A stretch of DNA of 64,000 nucleotides from Kitasatospora herbaricolor (GTDB taxonomy: Bacteria > Actinomycetota > Actinomycetes > Streptomycetales > Streptomycetaceae). A model generated the notes under the pieces. It had not been told where the DNA came from, did no database searches, and saw only the letters and a list, made by a program, of their open reading frames with translations. This document shows, piece after piece, positions 21,496 to 31,276 of the stretch (within the stretch, counting starts at the first letter, position 1; every line of letters starts with the position of its first letter). The stretch spans positions 3,038,001 to 3,102,000 of the forward strand of contig NZ_JAUSVA010000002.1 in NCBI RefSeq assembly GCF_030813695.1, read 5' to 3'. Both the position numbers and the translations under genes were made by a program.

Positions 21496-21855
21496 TCAGA
21501 CCAGGCCCTCACGCAGCGGCGTGCCGCCGAGCACGTGGACGTGCGCGTGGAAGACGGTCTGCCCGGCGCCGGCACCGGTGTTGAAGATCAGCCGGTAGCC
21601 GGCCCGGTCGATCTTCTCGTCCGCCGCCACCTCGCCCGCCTCGACCAGCAGTTCGGCGGCCAGCGCGGGTTCGGCGGCGGCGAGCGCGGCCGCGTTCGGG
21701 TAGTGCGCCTTGGGGATCACCAGGATGTGGGTCGGGGCCTGCGGGCTGATGTCCCGGAACGCGACGGTGCGCTCGTTCTGCCGGACCACCGTCGCCGGGA
21801 TCTCCCCCGCCACGATCTTGCAGAACAGGCAGTCGGACTGCGGCTCGCCGGACAT
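21496..21855 (-). CDS. HIT-family nucleotide hydrolase
   Basis: 119 residues of the HINT/histidine-triad branch: [16 protein letters not shown] at the N-terminus and the catalytic triad HAHVHVLGG near the C-terminus. It hydrolyses purine nucleotide phosphoramidates in characterised relatives. The start is ATG 21855 with GAGGAGAC upstream. It lies between the RDD and RNase Z genes, in tandem on the minus strand. Confidence 0.93.
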   Translation of the reverse strand: MSGEPQSDCLFCKIVAGEIPATVVRQNERTVAFRDISPQAPTHILVIPKAHYPNAAALAAAEPALAAELLVEAGEVAADEKIDRAGYRLIFNTGAGAGQTVFHAHVHVLGGTPLREGLV

Positions 21856-21897
21856 CGGTGTCTCCTCGCGGAATCGGGTCGGGGCTACGGCCGCATG

Positions 21898-22524
21898 CTA
21901 GCCGAGCCGCCCGGCCCGCTGCTCCCGGGCGGCCAGGTGCTTGCGGCGCACGACCCGGACGCCGCAGGCCTCCGCCGGCTCCAGTTCCTCGACCATCAGG
22001 CCGATCGGGATCAGCACGAAGCCGAGCAGCCAGCGCCTGGTCAGCCGCCAGGTGCCGGGCCGGCTGACGTCCTTGTACCGGATCACCCGCACGGCCAGCG
22101 CTCCCTTGCCCAGGCTGAAGCCGAGCAGCCGGGCGAGGACCACGTGGTTGACGAAGGAGAAGCCCACCGCCACCGCGAGCAGCAGCCCGAAGTAGGCGCC
22201 CGCCGAACCGCCGTGCTGCGAGGAGTTCTTGGCCGCCGCGAACCCGGCCACCAGGGCGAAGACCCCGTCGAGCAGGGCGGCCAGCATCCGGCGGCCGTCC
22301 CCCGCCTCCGCCGGCGCCGGCGGGAGCTGCGGGCCGTGACCGGGTTGGGGGTACCGGGCCTGGGGGTAGGGGGGCTGGGGGTAGGGGGGCTGGGGGTACT
22401 GGGCGTACGGCTGCGCCGGGTACGGCTGCTGGGCGTACGGCTGCGCCGGCTGCCCGTACGGGCCGGCCGGCGGCTGCCGGTACGGATCCTGGCCGTACGA
22501 ACCCTGCGGGTGTGCCTGTGCCAT
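21898..22524 (-). CDS. RDD-family membrane protein with Pro/Tyr/Gln-rich N-terminus
   Basis: 208 residues. The first 70 are low complexity, built from PYPQ/PYAQ/QPYPAQ-type units. The RDD domain follows, with three hydrophobic helices (LAALLDGVFALVAGFAAA, FGLLLAVAVGFSFVNHVVL, LLGFVLIPIGLMVEEL). RDD proteins are small multipass proteins of uncertain, possibly transport, role. The repeat-coding DNA makes long G-tracts on the plus strand at 22350-22400. ATG 22524 begins MAQAHPQGSYGQ. Confidence 0.85.
   Translation of the reverse strand: MAQAHPQGSYGQDPYRQPPAGPYGQPAQPYAQQPYPAQPYAQYPQPPYPQPPYPQARYPQPGHGPQLPPAPAEAGDGRRMLAALLDGVFALVAGFAAAKNSSQHGGSAGAYFGLLLAVAVGFSFVNHVVLARLLGFSLGKGALAVRVIRYKDVSRPGTWRLTRRWLLGFVLIPIGLMVEELEPAEACGVRVVRRKHLAAREQRAGRLG
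22362..22396 (+). repeat. G-tract repeat in the RDD gene
   Basis: Five G-runs of five or six bases, separated by TA or CT, on the non-coding strand of the RDD gene. They come from Pro-Gln/Pro-Tyr codon repeats and could form a G-quadruplex in the template strand. Confidence 0.6.
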
Positions 22525-22625
22525 CTCGCTGCCCCCGTTGCGCGGTGATCATGGATCAGCCACGCATCCTAACCGGCCACCGCCGGGCGGGAGGCCTGCT
22601 CCCGCCCGGCGGACCACCGGCCCGG

Positions 22626-25600
22626 CTACAGCCCCGGCACCGGCGGCGGCGTCTTCGCCGGGTTCTCCGCCAGGGCGGCCAGGGCCAGCCGGACGCCCTC
22701 GGCGAGCTGCGGGTCCTCGCCGGCCGCGTACTGGTGCGGGGCGATCGGCACCTCGACGTCCGGGTCGACCCCGTGGTTCTCCACGCCCCAGCCGTAACCC
22801 TCCAGCCAGAAGGCGTACTTGGGCTGGGTCACCCCGGTGCCGTCGACCAGGCTGTACTTGCTGTCGATGCCGATCACCCCGCCCCAGGTGCGGGTGCCGA
22901 CCACCGGGCCGATCTTGAGCGCCTGGATCGCGGCGTTGACGATGTCGCCGTCCGAGCCGGAGAACTCGTTGGCCAGCGCCACCACCGGCCCGCGGGGGGC
23001 GTCGCCCGGGTACGGGTCGGCGCCCGCGACGTCCCGCGCGCGGTCCCAGCCGATGATCTTCCGGTTGAGCTTCTCGATCACCAGCTGCGAGGTGTGGCCG
23101 CCGCGGTTCTCCCGCAGGTCCACCACCACGCCCTCCTTGGCCATCTCGACCCGCAGGTCGCGGTGCAGCTGAGCCCAGCCGGCACTGACCATGTCCGGGA
23201 CGTGCAGGTAGCCCAGCCGGCCGCCGGACAGCTCCCGGACGGCGGCCCGGCGCCCGGCCACCCAGTCGTGGTAGCGCAGCGCCTCCTCGTCCGCCAGCGG
23301 CACCACCACCGGGTGCCGCTGGTCGGTGCCGTCCTTGCCCGCCACGGTCAGCTCGACCGGCTGGCCGGCCGTGCCCGCCAGCAGCGGCGCCGGGCCGGTG
23401 ACCGGGTCCACCGGGCGGCCGTTGACGGCCAGCACGGCGTCACCCGGGCGCACGGCGGCGCCGGGCGCGGCCAGCGGCGAGCGGGCCCGCGGGTCGGAGG
23501 ACTCGCCGGGCAGGATCCGCTCGATCCGCCAGACCTCGCCGTCCTTGACCAGGTCCGCGCCGAGCAGGCCCTGCCGGCGGGCGGCCTCGGTGCCGGTGCC
23601 GTGCGGGGTCACGTAGGCGTGCGAGGTGCCCAGCTCGCCCTGGACCTCCCAGAGCAGGTCGACCAGGTCGTCGTGCGAGCCGAGCCGCTCCACCAGCGGC
23701 CGGTACCGGGCCAGCGCACCGGCCCAGTCGAAACCGCCCATGTCCGCGCGCCAGAAGTTGTCACGCATGATGCGGCCGTTCTCGTCGAACATCTGCCGCC
23801 ACTCGGCCGCCGGGTCGACGGTGACCCGCAGCCGGGAGAGGTCCACGTCGGTCTCGTCGTCCTCCCCCGCGGCCTTGTGGTCGGCCGGGACGATCCGCAG
23901 CTGCCCCTCGTCCAGCACCGCCAGCCGGCTGCCGTCCCCGGTCACGGAGAACGAGTCCAGCCCGGTGACCAGCTCCTCGGCGCGCAGCTTCTTGAAGTCG
24001 AAGCGCTCCAGCACCGGGCGCGGCCGCTCGTCCTCCAGCGAGGCCGCCTCGTCGCCCAGTTCGCCGACCAGCGGCAGCCTGGTCCAGAGCACGCCGTCCT
24101 TGACCGCGCGCAGGCTGCCGAACCGGCCGCCCTCGACCGGGAAGGGGATGATCCGGTCCGCGATGCCGTCCAGGTCGACCCGGGTGACGGGAGTCGTGTC
24201 GGAGCCGTCCTCGGCGTCCGCCTTCTTGCCCTTGGCCTCGTCGTCCTCGCCGCCGAACGGACGGCCGGCGCGCTGCGGGCCGAACGGGGACGGCGTGTCG
24301 GCGGCCAGCGTGATCAGGTACGGGCGGCAGCCGTTGGGGAACGACAGGTCGAAGACGTGCGCGTCGTACACCGGGTCGAAGTTGCGCACCGACAGGAACG
24401 CGAGGTGCTTGCCGTCCGCGGTGAAGGCCGGCGAGGTGTCGACGAACCGCTGCGGGGTGGCCTCGCCGACCGAGCGGGTGGCCAGGTTGGCGAGCACGAT
24501 CTGGCGCAGCGACCACGGTCCGAGCGCGGGCTGCGACCAGGCCAGCCAGGCCGAGTCGGGGCTGAAGACCAGCCCGTTGACCTCGCCGTCGGTGCTCCGG
24601 GCCAGCTCGTGCACGGTGCCGTCGGCGAGGGTCACCAGCAGCACCCGGCCGTCGTGGGAGGCCACCGCCAGCTGCTTGCCGTCCGGCGAGACGACCAGGC
24701 CGAGCACCCGGCCGAGTTGCCCGGCGGCCAGTCGGCGCCGCTCCGCGCCGAGCACCGCCGGGGCGTACTCGACGGCGTCGTCGCCCTCCGCGTCGGTCAC
24801 CCAGACCACGCCCTGGGCGCCGTCCTCGCCCGGGACCACCCGGGCCAGCCTGGCGCGGACGCCCGGCGTCTCGTCCAGCACCCGGGCCGGTCCCTCACGG
24901 TGCGTCAGCCAGTGCACGCTGCCGCGCACCACCACGGCGCTGGCCCGGCCGGTGCGGTCCGGGGCGACGCCCGACAGCCAGTGCGCGGCGCCGACCGGGC
25001 GCGGCCGGCGGCCGGTCGCGGGGCCGGCCAGCCGGATGTCGAGCCGGCGCGGCTCGGCGCCGTCCAGGTCGTCCAGGATCCAGAGGTCGCCCGCGCTGTG
25101 CCAGACCACCCGGGCGCCGTCGGTGCTGGCGTTGCGGGCGTAGAAGCCGTCGTCCGCGGTGGTGTGGACGCGCAGGTCGCTGCCGTCCGGGAGGCTGGAG
25201 TACAGCCGGCCGACGCCCTCGTGGTCGGAGAGGAAGGCGATCCGGCCGCCGACCCAGAGCGGGGACTCGATGTTGCCGCCCAGCCCGGCGTGCACCCGGG
25301 TGAACTCCTCGGTGCCGATCCACAGCTTGCCGACCGTGCCGCCGCGGTAGCGCTTCCAGTGCGCTGGCTCGCGGCTCCAGGCGGACAGCAGCAGCACCCG
25401 CCCCCCGCCCCCGGCCGGGGACTCCCCCGTGGCCCCGGGCTCCTGCGCCAGGCCGCCGACCGGACCGTACGGCAGCCGGGCGGGCTCGCCGCCGTCCAGC
25501 GGGACGGCGAACGCCCAGCTGCGCCGCAGGGTCGCCTGGCCGGCCGTGGTGGTGGCGATCGGGCGGCCGTCCGCCGTCCAGCCGCGCATCCTGGTCTGGC

Positions 25601-25880
25601 CGCTGCCCCAGTACGTCAGCCGGCGGGCCGGGCCGCCCTCGACCGGCGCCAGGTGGATCTCGGGCGCGCCGTCGCGGGTGGACGCCCAGGCGATGTGCCG
25701 GCCGTCCGGGGAGAATCTGGGGTGCGAGACCGGGACCTGATCGGCGGTCAGCCGCCAGGCCCGGCCGCCGTCGAGCGGGGCCAGCCAGATGTCGTTCTCG
25801 GCGACGAAGGTGATCAGGTCACCGTGCAGGTGGGGGTGGCGCAGGTACGCGCCCGCGAGGGTGCTGTGGGGTTCGGTCAC
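22626..25880 (-). CDS. Tricorn-like S41 protease
   Basis: A 1084-residue cytosolic protease of the tricorn family, which trims peptides after proteasomal degradation in relatives. The N-terminal beta-propellers (about residues 20-610) show repeated strands such as SHPRFSPDGRHIAWASTRDG and LVFSPDSAWLAWSQP. A tricorn C1 helical domain follows near 690, then a PDZ-like segment (GDAVLAVNGRPVDPV), then the S41 core with YLHVPDM and ENRGGHTS and nucleophile region NEFSGSDGD. The start ATG 25880 gives MTEPHSTLAGAYLRHP. Full length and apparently intact. Single gene. Confidence 0.93.
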   Translation of the reverse strand: MTEPHSTLAGAYLRHPHLHGDLITFVAENDIWLAPLDGGRAWRLTADQVPVSHPRFSPDGRHIAWASTRDGAPEIHLAPVEGGPARRLTYWGSGQTRMRGWTADGRPIATTTAGQATLRRSWAFAVPLDGGEPARLPYGPVGGLAQEPGATGESPAGGGGRVLLLSAWSREPAHWKRYRGGTVGKLWIGTEEFTRVHAGLGGNIESPLWVGGRIAFLSDHEGVGRLYSSLPDGSDLRVHTTADDGFYARNASTDGARVVWHSAGDLWILDDLDGAEPRRLDIRLAGPATGRRPRPVGAAHWLSGVAPDRTGRASAVVVRGSVHWLTHREGPARVLDETPGVRARLARVVPGEDGAQGVVWVTDAEGDDAVEYAPAVLGAERRRLAAGQLGRVLGLVVSPDGKQLAVASHDGRVLLVTLADGTVHELARSTDGEVNGLVFSPDSAWLAWSQPALGPWSLRQIVLANLATRSVGEATPQRFVDTSPAFTADGKHLAFLSVRNFDPVYDAHVFDLSFPNGCRPYLITLAADTPSPFGPQRAGRPFGGEDDEAKGKKADAEDGSDTTPVTRVDLDGIADRIIPFPVEGGRFGSLRAVKDGVLWTRLPLVGELGDEAASLEDERPRPVLERFDFKKLRAEELVTGLDSFSVTGDGSRLAVLDEGQLRIVPADHKAAGEDDETDVDLSRLRVTVDPAAEWRQMFDENGRIMRDNFWRADMGGFDWAGALARYRPLVERLGSHDDLVDLLWEVQGELGTSHAYVTPHGTGTEAARRQGLLGADLVKDGEVWRIERILPGESSDPRARSPLAAPGAAVRPGDAVLAVNGRPVDPVTGPAPLLAGTAGQPVELTVAGKDGTDQRHPVVVPLADEEALRYHDWVAGRRAAVRELSGGRLGYLHVPDMVSAGWAQLHRDLRVEMAKEGVVVDLRENRGGHTSQLVIEKLNRKIIGWDRARDVAGADPYPGDAPRGPVVALANEFSGSDGDIVNAAIQALKIGPVVGTRTWGGVIGIDSKYSLVDGTGVTQPKYAFWLEGYGWGVENHGVDPDVEVPIAPHQYAAGEDPQLAEGVRLALAALAENPAKTPPPVPGL

Positions 25881-26087
25881 GGCGTCACTTTATGCATGTG
25901 CACGCACAGTGCGAAGCGTTTTCTTCGACAGCGAACCCGGGTGGGCGCCCCCCGCCGCGGGGCCCGGGACGGGCCGGCCGCGGGCCCGGCCGTGGGGCGG
26001 CCGTTCGCACCCGGCCGGTCGCCGGGCGGACCGGCGGCAGACGGCAGACGGTGCGGCACCCGGTGCCCGGTCAGGCTCGGTGCCCGG

Positions 26088-26837
26088 TCAGGACCAGCGC
26101 CCGGTCCGCCCGAGCAGCAGGGCGCCGGCCGCCACCCCGGCCGTCGAGGTGCGCAGCACGGACGGGCCCAGCCGGTACGGCCCCGCGCCGGCCTCGGCGA
26201 AGGCCGCCAGCTCCTCCGGGGAGACCCCGCCCTCGGGGCCGACGATCAGCACCAGGTCACCGGCGGGCGGCAGCGCGGCGGCGGCGAGCGGCTGGGCGCC
26301 GTCCTCGTGCAGCACGGCGGCGAACGCGGCCCCGGCCAGCAGCGGCGCCAGCTGGCGGGTCGTCATCGGGTCGCGGACCTCGGGGAACCGCAACCGGCGG
26401 GACTGCTTGCCCGCCTCCCGCGCGGTGGCCCGCCACTTGGCGAGCGCCTTCGCCCCGCGGTCGCCCTTCCACTGGGTGATGCACCGGGAGGCCGGCCACG
26501 GGATCACCACGTCGACGCCGACCTCGGTCATGGTCTCGACCGCGAGTTCGCCCCGGTCGCCCTTGGGCAGGGCCTGCACGACGACGATCCGCGGGGACGG
26601 ACCGGGCTCGCGGCGCACCGCGAGGACCGTGACGTCGATCGCGTCCTTGCCGTGCACGGCCGCGACGGTGCCGTCCACGCCCAGGCCGAGCCCGTCCGCG
26701 AGGGTGACCGCCTCGCCGGGCTCCAGTCGCTTCACGGCGGCGGCGTGCCGGCCCTCGGGGCCGTCCAGGCGGACCAGCGTGCCGGCGGCGGCGCCTTCGA
26801 GCCGCGCGGAGTCGGTGACGAACACGGGTGCGGTCAT
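26088..26837 (-). CDS. rsmE: 16S rRNA (uracil1498-N3)-methyltransferase
   Basis: SPOUT methyltransferase, 249 residues. The PUA-like N-terminus starts APVFVTDSARL. Conserved family segments are VQALPKGDRGELAVETMTEVG, RCITQWKG and the knot-forming IVGPEGGVSPEEL, followed by LGPSVLRTSTA. It methylates N3 of U1498 in 16S rRNA in characterised members. ATG 26837 was chosen. It follows dnaJ on the same strand after a 258-bp gap, where many streptomycetes have a nitronate monooxygenase gene; none is present here. Confidence 0.93.
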   Translation of the reverse strand: MTAPVFVTDSARLEGAAAGTLVRLDGPEGRHAAAVKRLEPGEAVTLADGLGLGVDGTVAAVHGKDAIDVTVLAVRREPGPSPRIVVVQALPKGDRGELAVETMTEVGVDVVIPWPASRCITQWKGDRGAKALAKWRATAREAGKQSRRLRFPEVRDPMTTRQLAPLLAGAAFAAVLHEDGAQPLAAAALPPAGDLVLIVGPEGGVSPEELAAFAEAGAGPYRLGPSVLRTSTAGVAAGALLLGRTGRWS

Positions 26838-27095
26838 CGGGGTCTGCCTCCGGGGGCTGGCGGTGCTGGTGCTGGTGCTGGTGCTCAGGTGTGCGGGTCG
26901 GGGCCGCGGGGGCTGCTCGGGCGCGCGGGCCTACGGGGGCGCTGACGCGTACGCCGGGGAGCGCACGTCGCCGCCCCCGCGCGCGAGGCGTCCCGCGGCG
27001 CGCTCCGACGGGCCCGCGCGGGGGTGACAGCGGCCCGCGCCCCCGTCGTACGGGGTCACGGGCCGCTGCCGCGCTTGCGCCCGGGGCTCGGCGGC
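26838..27095. other. 258-bp spacer with GGTGCT repeat
   Basis: Four tandem copies of GGTGCT (26862-26885) lie just upstream of rsmE, followed by GC-rich sequence without a credible ORF. The repeat reads through no gene that I can support. Confidence 0.5.
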
Positions 27096-28235
27096 TCAGC
27101 GGCCGTTGAAGGCGTCCTTCAGCCGCGAGAACAGCCCCTGCTGCCCGGGGGCGAAGGTGCCCGAGGGGCGCTCCTCGCCGCGCAGCAGAGCCAGCCGGCG
27201 CAGCAGCTCCTCCTGCTCGGGGTCGAGCTTGGTGGGCGTCTGCACCTCGACATGCACTATCAAGTCGCCCCGGCCGCCGCCGCGGAGATGGGTGATGCCC
27301 CGCCCGTGCAGCGGGATCGACTGGCCGGACTGGGTGCCGGGCCGGATGTCGACCTCCTCCAGCCCGTCCAGGGTCTGCAGCGGCACCTGGGTGCCGAGCG
27401 AGGCCGCCGTCATCGGGATGGTGACCGTGCAGTGCAGGTCGTCCCCGCGCCGCTGGAAGGTCGGGTGGGCGGTCTCGGCGATCTCGACGTACAGGTCGCC
27501 GGCCGGGCCGCCGCCGGGGCCGACCTCGCCCTCGCCGGCCAGCTGGATCCGGGTGCCGTTGTCGACCCCGGCCGGGATCTTGACGGTGAGCGTGCGGCGG
27601 GCGCGGACCCGTCCGTCGCCCGCGCACTCGGGGCAGGGGGTGGGCACGACGGTGCCGAAGCCCTGGCACTGCGGGCAGGGGCGGGAGGTCATGACCTGGC
27701 CCAGGAAGGACCGGGTGACCTGGGAGACCTCGCCCTTGCCGCGGCACATGTCACAGGTCTGCGCGGAGGTGCCGGGGGCCGCCCCCTCGCCGGAGCAGGT
27801 GGTGCAGGTCACGGCGGTGTCGACCTGGAGTTCCTTGGTGGTGCCGAAGGCGGCCTCCTCCAGGGTGATCTCCAGCCGGATCATCGCGTCCTGGCCGCGC
27901 CGGGTCCGCGAGCGGGGCCCGCGCTGGCCGGAGGCGGCGCCGAAGAACGCGTCCATGATGTCGGAGAAGCCGAATCCGGCCGCGCCCGCGCCGAATCCGC
28001 CCGCGCCGCCGCCGTTCGGGGAGAGGGGGTCGCCGCCGAGGTCGTAGACCTGGCGCTTGGCCGGGTCGGAGAGCACCTCGTAGGCGGCGTTGATCTCCTT
28101 GAACCGCTCCTGCGTCTTCGGGTCCGGGTTGACGTCCGGGTGCAGTTCACGGGCAAGGCGCCGGAACGCCTTCTTGATCTCGTCCTGCCCCGCATCCCGT
28201 CGGACGCCGAGTACCGCGTAGTAGTCCGTGGCCAC
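27096..28235 (-). CDS. dnaJ: Chaperone DnaJ (DnaJ2 type)
   Basis: Co-chaperone for DnaK. The J domain has YYAVLGVRRDAGQDEIKKAF with HPD at about residue 33. It is followed by a Gly/Phe-rich stretch, four CxxCxGxG-type zinc repeats (CTTCSGEG, CDMCRGKG, CPQCQGFG, CPECAGDG) and the substrate-binding C-terminus. Start: GTG 28235 (VATDYYAVLG) with GGAG upstream. The TTG one codon earlier is also open. It is the second gene after hrcA, so it shares the CIRCE-controlled promoter. Confidence 0.96.
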   Translation of the reverse strand: MATDYYAVLGVRRDAGQDEIKKAFRRLARELHPDVNPDPKTQERFKEINAAYEVLSDPAKRQVYDLGGDPLSPNGGGAGGFGAGAAGFGFSDIMDAFFGAASGQRGPRSRTRRGQDAMIRLEITLEEAAFGTTKELQVDTAVTCTTCSGEGAAPGTSAQTCDMCRGKGEVSQVTRSFLGQVMTSRPCPQCQGFGTVVPTPCPECAGDGRVRARRTLTVKIPAGVDNGTRIQLAGEGEVGPGGGPAGDLYVEIAETAHPTFQRRGDDLHCTVTIPMTAASLGTQVPLQTLDGLEEVDIRPGTQSGQSIPLHGRGITHLRGGGRGDLIVHVEVQTPTKLDPEQEELLRRLALLRGEERPSGTFAPGQQGLFSRLKDAFNGR

Positions 28236-28308
28236 CAAATGCTCCGCTTGTTCCGCCTCTAGAAGTGCTGCGACTGGTTGTCACCGTTGGAGGTCCAACG
28301 GCGCTGTT

Positions 28309-29400
28309 CTACGACTCGGCCAGGATCTGACCCACGTACCGTGCCACCGCTCGCACCGCCCCCATTGTGCCCGGGTAGTCCATCCGGGTCGGACCGATCA
28401 CGCCCAGCTTCGCCACACTCTCGTCGCCCGAACCGTAACCGACCGAGACGACCGAGGTGGAATTGAGCCCTTCGTACGCGTTCTCCCGGCCGATCCGGAC
28501 CATCATCCCGGCGTCGCCGGTCTCACCCAGCAGGCGGAGCAGGACGACCTGCTCCTCCAGCGCCTCCAGCACCGGCTGGATGGTGAGCGGGAAGTCGTGC
28601 CCGAAGCGGGTCAGGTTGGCCGTGCCGGCCAGCATGATCCGCTCCTCGTTCTGCTCGGCGAGCGCCTCGAAGAGGGTCGCCAGCACGGTGGTGACGGTCG
28701 GGCGGTCGGTCGCCTCGAAGGCGGCCGGCAGGCCTTCCAGGAGCTCGGGGACGTCCGGCAGCCGCTGCCCGACGGCGCGGGCGTTGATCCGGGCCCGCAG
28801 GTCCGCCAGGACGGTCTCGCCGACCGTGCCGGGACAGTCGACCATCCGCTGCTCGACCCGGCCGGTGTTGGTGATCAGGACGAGCATCACCTTGGCCGGC
28901 GCGAGGGCGACCAGCTCGATGTGCCGCACGGTCGAGCGGGAGAGCGAGGGGTACTGCACGACGGCGACCTGCCGGGTCAGCTGCGCGAGCAGCCGCACCG
29001 TCCGGGCGACCACGTCGTCCAGGTCGACCGCGCCGTCCAGGAAGTGCCGGATCGCGCGCCGCTCGGGCGCGGTCATCGGCTTCACCTCGGCGAGGCGGTC
29101 GACGAAGAGCCGGTAGCCCTTGTCGGTGGGGATGCGGCCGGCGCTGGTGTGCGGCTGCTGGATGTAGCCGTCCTCCTCCAGGGCCGCCATGTCGTTGCGC
29201 ACGGTCGCCGGGGAGACCCCGAGACTGTGCCGCTCGACCAGGGCCTTGGAGCCCACCGGCTCCTCGGTGCCGACGTAGTCCTGGACGATCGCGCGCAGCA
29301 CCGCGAGCTTGCGGTCGTCCAGCGGACGCACGTCGAGCTGCCTGCCGTCGAGGTGCCTGGTGTCGGACTTGCGGTCGTCCGCCCTGCGGTCGTTGGCCAT
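28309..29400 (-). CDS. hrcA: Heat-inducible repressor HrcA
   Basis: Represses class I heat-shock genes by binding CIRCE. The winged-helix domain ([20 protein letters not shown] to [13 protein letters not shown]) is followed by the dimerisation domain. The 363 residues exceed the usual 340 because of a charged N-terminal extension of about 25 residues with a repeated D-x-R pattern. The start is ATG 29400 with GGAGG 9 bp upstream. A longer open frame upstream runs through the CIRCE and is rejected. It forms an operon with dnaJ. Confidence 0.95.
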   Translation of the reverse strand: MANDRRADDRKSDTRHLDGRQLDVRPLDDRKLAVLRAIVQDYVGTEEPVGSKALVERHSLGVSPATVRNDMAALEEDGYIQQPHTSAGRIPTDKGYRLFVDRLAEVKPMTAPERRAIRHFLDGAVDLDDVVARTVRLLAQLTRQVAVVQYPSLSRSTVRHIELVALAPAKVMLVLITNTGRVEQRMVDCPGTVGETVLADLRARINARAVGQRLPDVPELLEGLPAAFEATDRPTVTTVLATLFEALAEQNEERIMLAGTANLTRFGHDFPLTIQPVLEALEEQVVLLRLLGETGDAGMMVRIGRENAYEGLNSTSVVSVGYGSGDESVAKLGVIGPTRMDYPGTMGAVRAVARYVGQILAES

Positions 29401-29479
29401 GGGCACGCACCTCCGTCTTCGCACGTTGTCCGTTATGACTCGGTCTGGGTCACCCGGTGGATCACCCGCTGTGGGCCGC

Positions 29480-29506
29480 CTGGCACTCAGGACAGTCGAG
29501 TGCCAG
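29480..29506. promoter_or_regulatory. CIRCE operator of hrcA-dnaJ
   Basis: A perfect inverted repeat CTGGCACTC-N9-GAGTGCCAG (29480-29488, 29498-29506) lies 80 bp before hrcA. It matches the CIRCE pattern bound by HrcA, so the operon should be autoregulated. A TACGGT -10 candidate (minus strand, 29508-29513) overlaps its upstream edge. Confidence 0.93.
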
Positions 29507-29653
29507 AACCGTACCTGCCAGTGTAAGGCCCGGGCCCGACGGCAGGAACGGCCCGTCGGTGGTGATCCTGCACGCACCGCCCCGCGCGGGGTGATGCCGC
29601 CCGCCCCGCCAGGTGGCAGCATCGAAGTCAACCGGCGAATGCGAGGAGCAGCG

Positions 29654-30574
29654 ATGTCGACCTCAGGGCAGCACACCCGTTTCGCGCCCGACCGTGGACT
29701 GACCGGCCGGATGGTCGCCACGATGTTCGTGATCGGCCTCCTGTACGTGGGCTTCACCGGTGTGCTCATCGTGCTGCTGCGCGGGGCCTGGCCGATCATC
29801 GTGCTGATCTCGGGCGGGCTGTTCGTCGCCCAGTTCTGGTTCAGCGACAAGATCACCGAACGGGCGATGGGCGCCCACGAGGTCACCCCCGAGCAGTACC
29901 CCCAGCTGCACGGAACCATTGACCGGCTCTGCGCACTCGCCGACATGCCCAAGCCCAGGGTGGCGGTCTCCCGGAACGACATGCCGAACGCCTTCGCCAC
30001 CGGCCGCAAACCCGAGAAGTCCGTGGTCTGCGTCACCACCGGCCTGCTGCGCCGGCTGGAGCCGGAGGAGCTGGAGGGCGTCCTCGCCCACGAGCTCTCG
30101 CACGTCGCCCACCGGGACGTCGCCGTCATGACCGTCGCGGGGTTCCTCGGCGTGCTGGCCGGCGCGATGACCCGGATGGCCATGTACAGCGGGCTGATGG
30201 GCGGCAACCGCAACAGCAACGACCAGAACGCCGCCATCGCGATGCTGATCATCCCGCTGGTCTCGATGGTGGTGTACGTGATCAGCTTCCTGCTGACCCG
30301 GCTGCTGTCCCGCTACCGCGAGCTGGCCGCCGACCGGGCCGCCGCCCAGCTGACCGGGCGCCCCAGCGCGCTGGCCTCCGCCCTGACCAAGGTGACCGGC
30401 CAGATCGCCGCGATCCCCACCAGGGACCTGCGCCAGGCGCAGCCGTACAACGCCTTCTACTTCGCCCCCGCGCTCAGCGCCCGGGAGGCGGCCGGCCAGC
30501 TGCTGTCCACCCACCCGTCGCTGGAGAAGCGGCTGGAGCAGCTCGCGCGGATCTCGACCGACCTCAACCGCTGA
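29654..30574 (+). CDS. htpX: HtpX-family M48 zinc metalloprotease
   Basis: Membrane protease of the HtpX type. Two N-terminal helices ([19 protein letters not shown] and [18 protein letters not shown]) precede the zinc motif [12 protein letters not shown], with the third ligand in [10 protein letters not shown] after two further helices. Characterised members degrade misfolded membrane proteins. The start ATG 29654 has AGGAG. It is followed 64 bp later by pspAB, a neighbour pair typical of actinobacteria. Confidence 0.9.
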   Translation: MSTSGQHTRFAPDRGLTGRMVATMFVIGLLYVGFTGVLIVLLRGAWPIIVLISGGLFVAQFWFSDKITERAMGAHEVTPEQYPQLHGTIDRLCALADMPKPRVAVSRNDMPNAFATGRKPEKSVVCVTTGLLRRLEPEELEGVLAHELSHVAHRDVAVMTVAGFLGVLAGAMTRMAMYSGLMGGNRNSNDQNAAIAMLIIPLVSMVVYVISFLLTRLLSRYRELAADRAAAQLTGRPSALASALTKVTGQIAAIPTRDLRQAQPYNAFYFAPALSAREAAGQLLSTHPSLEKRLEQLARISTDLNR

Positions 30575-30638
30575 CCGCCCGGGAACAGCGGATCCCGTAA
30601 GGCCCGATCCCTCGCCCGATCGACCGTGGAGGAGCCCG

Positions 30639-31223
30639 ATGGGATTCCTGGACACCCTGTTCGGCCGCAGCAAGCCCGTCCGGCCCGACCTCGACCAGCT
30701 CTTCGGCGTGCCGTCGGCGGCGCTGACCCTGGAGGCCGCCGCCGGGTTCCGGCCCACCGGGCTCGGCTCGGTCTGCTTCGCGGCCGTCGAGGGCGGCGCC
30801 TTCGGCGAGGTGGAGCGGCAGGTGCGCGAACTGCTGGACGCCGACACCGGCCGCGGCGGCGTCCCGGTGGAGGCGAGCCAGGACGGCTACGGCTACTCCT
30901 GGCTGCTGGCCCGGCACACCCCCGAGGAGCTGCCGGAGCTGGTCAACGACCTGCACGCGGTCAACAGCGAGCTGGAGGCGAACGGCTTCGGCCCGCAACT
31001 GCTCTGCTCCCTGGTGGGCTTCCGCAACGACGCCGGGCAGTCGCTGGCCCTGGTCTACCTGTACAAGCGCGGCACCTTCTTCCCCTTCGCGCCCGTGCCC
31101 GGCGGCGGCGAGAAGCGCAACAGCCCGCTGGAACTCCAGATCAAGGCGATGCTCGGCAACGACCTGCGGGTCGAGTCCGACCTCTCCCGCTGGTTCCCGG
31201 TCTGGGGCGCGCCGGGGCTCTGA
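30639..31223 (+). CDS. pspAB: PspA-associated protein PspAB
   Basis: 194 residues beginning MGFLDTLFGRSKPVRPDLD, recognised as the PspAB family found next to HtpX or PspA genes. No enzymatic motif. It is soluble by composition and likely works with the membrane-stress system. The ATG start at 30639 has GGAGGAG at the right distance. Probably the second gene of an htpX-pspAB unit. Confidence 0.8.
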   Translation: MGFLDTLFGRSKPVRPDLDQLFGVPSAALTLEAAAGFRPTGLGSVCFAAVEGGAFGEVERQVRELLDADTGRGGVPVEASQDGYGYSWLLARHTPEELPELVNDLHAVNSELEANGFGPQLLCSLVGFRNDAGQSLALVYLYKRGTFFPFAPVPGGGEKRNSPLELQIKAMLGNDLRVESDLSRWFPVWGAPGL

Positions 31224-31276
31224 GCCGGCCCGGAATCCCTGGTACGGGCGCCGTCCGGGCCCTACCGTTGCCGGTC

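Noticed and set aside
28309..30252. Extended hrcA frame of about 647 codons
   Set aside because: It runs back through the CIRCE operator and the divergent htpX gene; the ribosome site and family start place hrcA at 29400.
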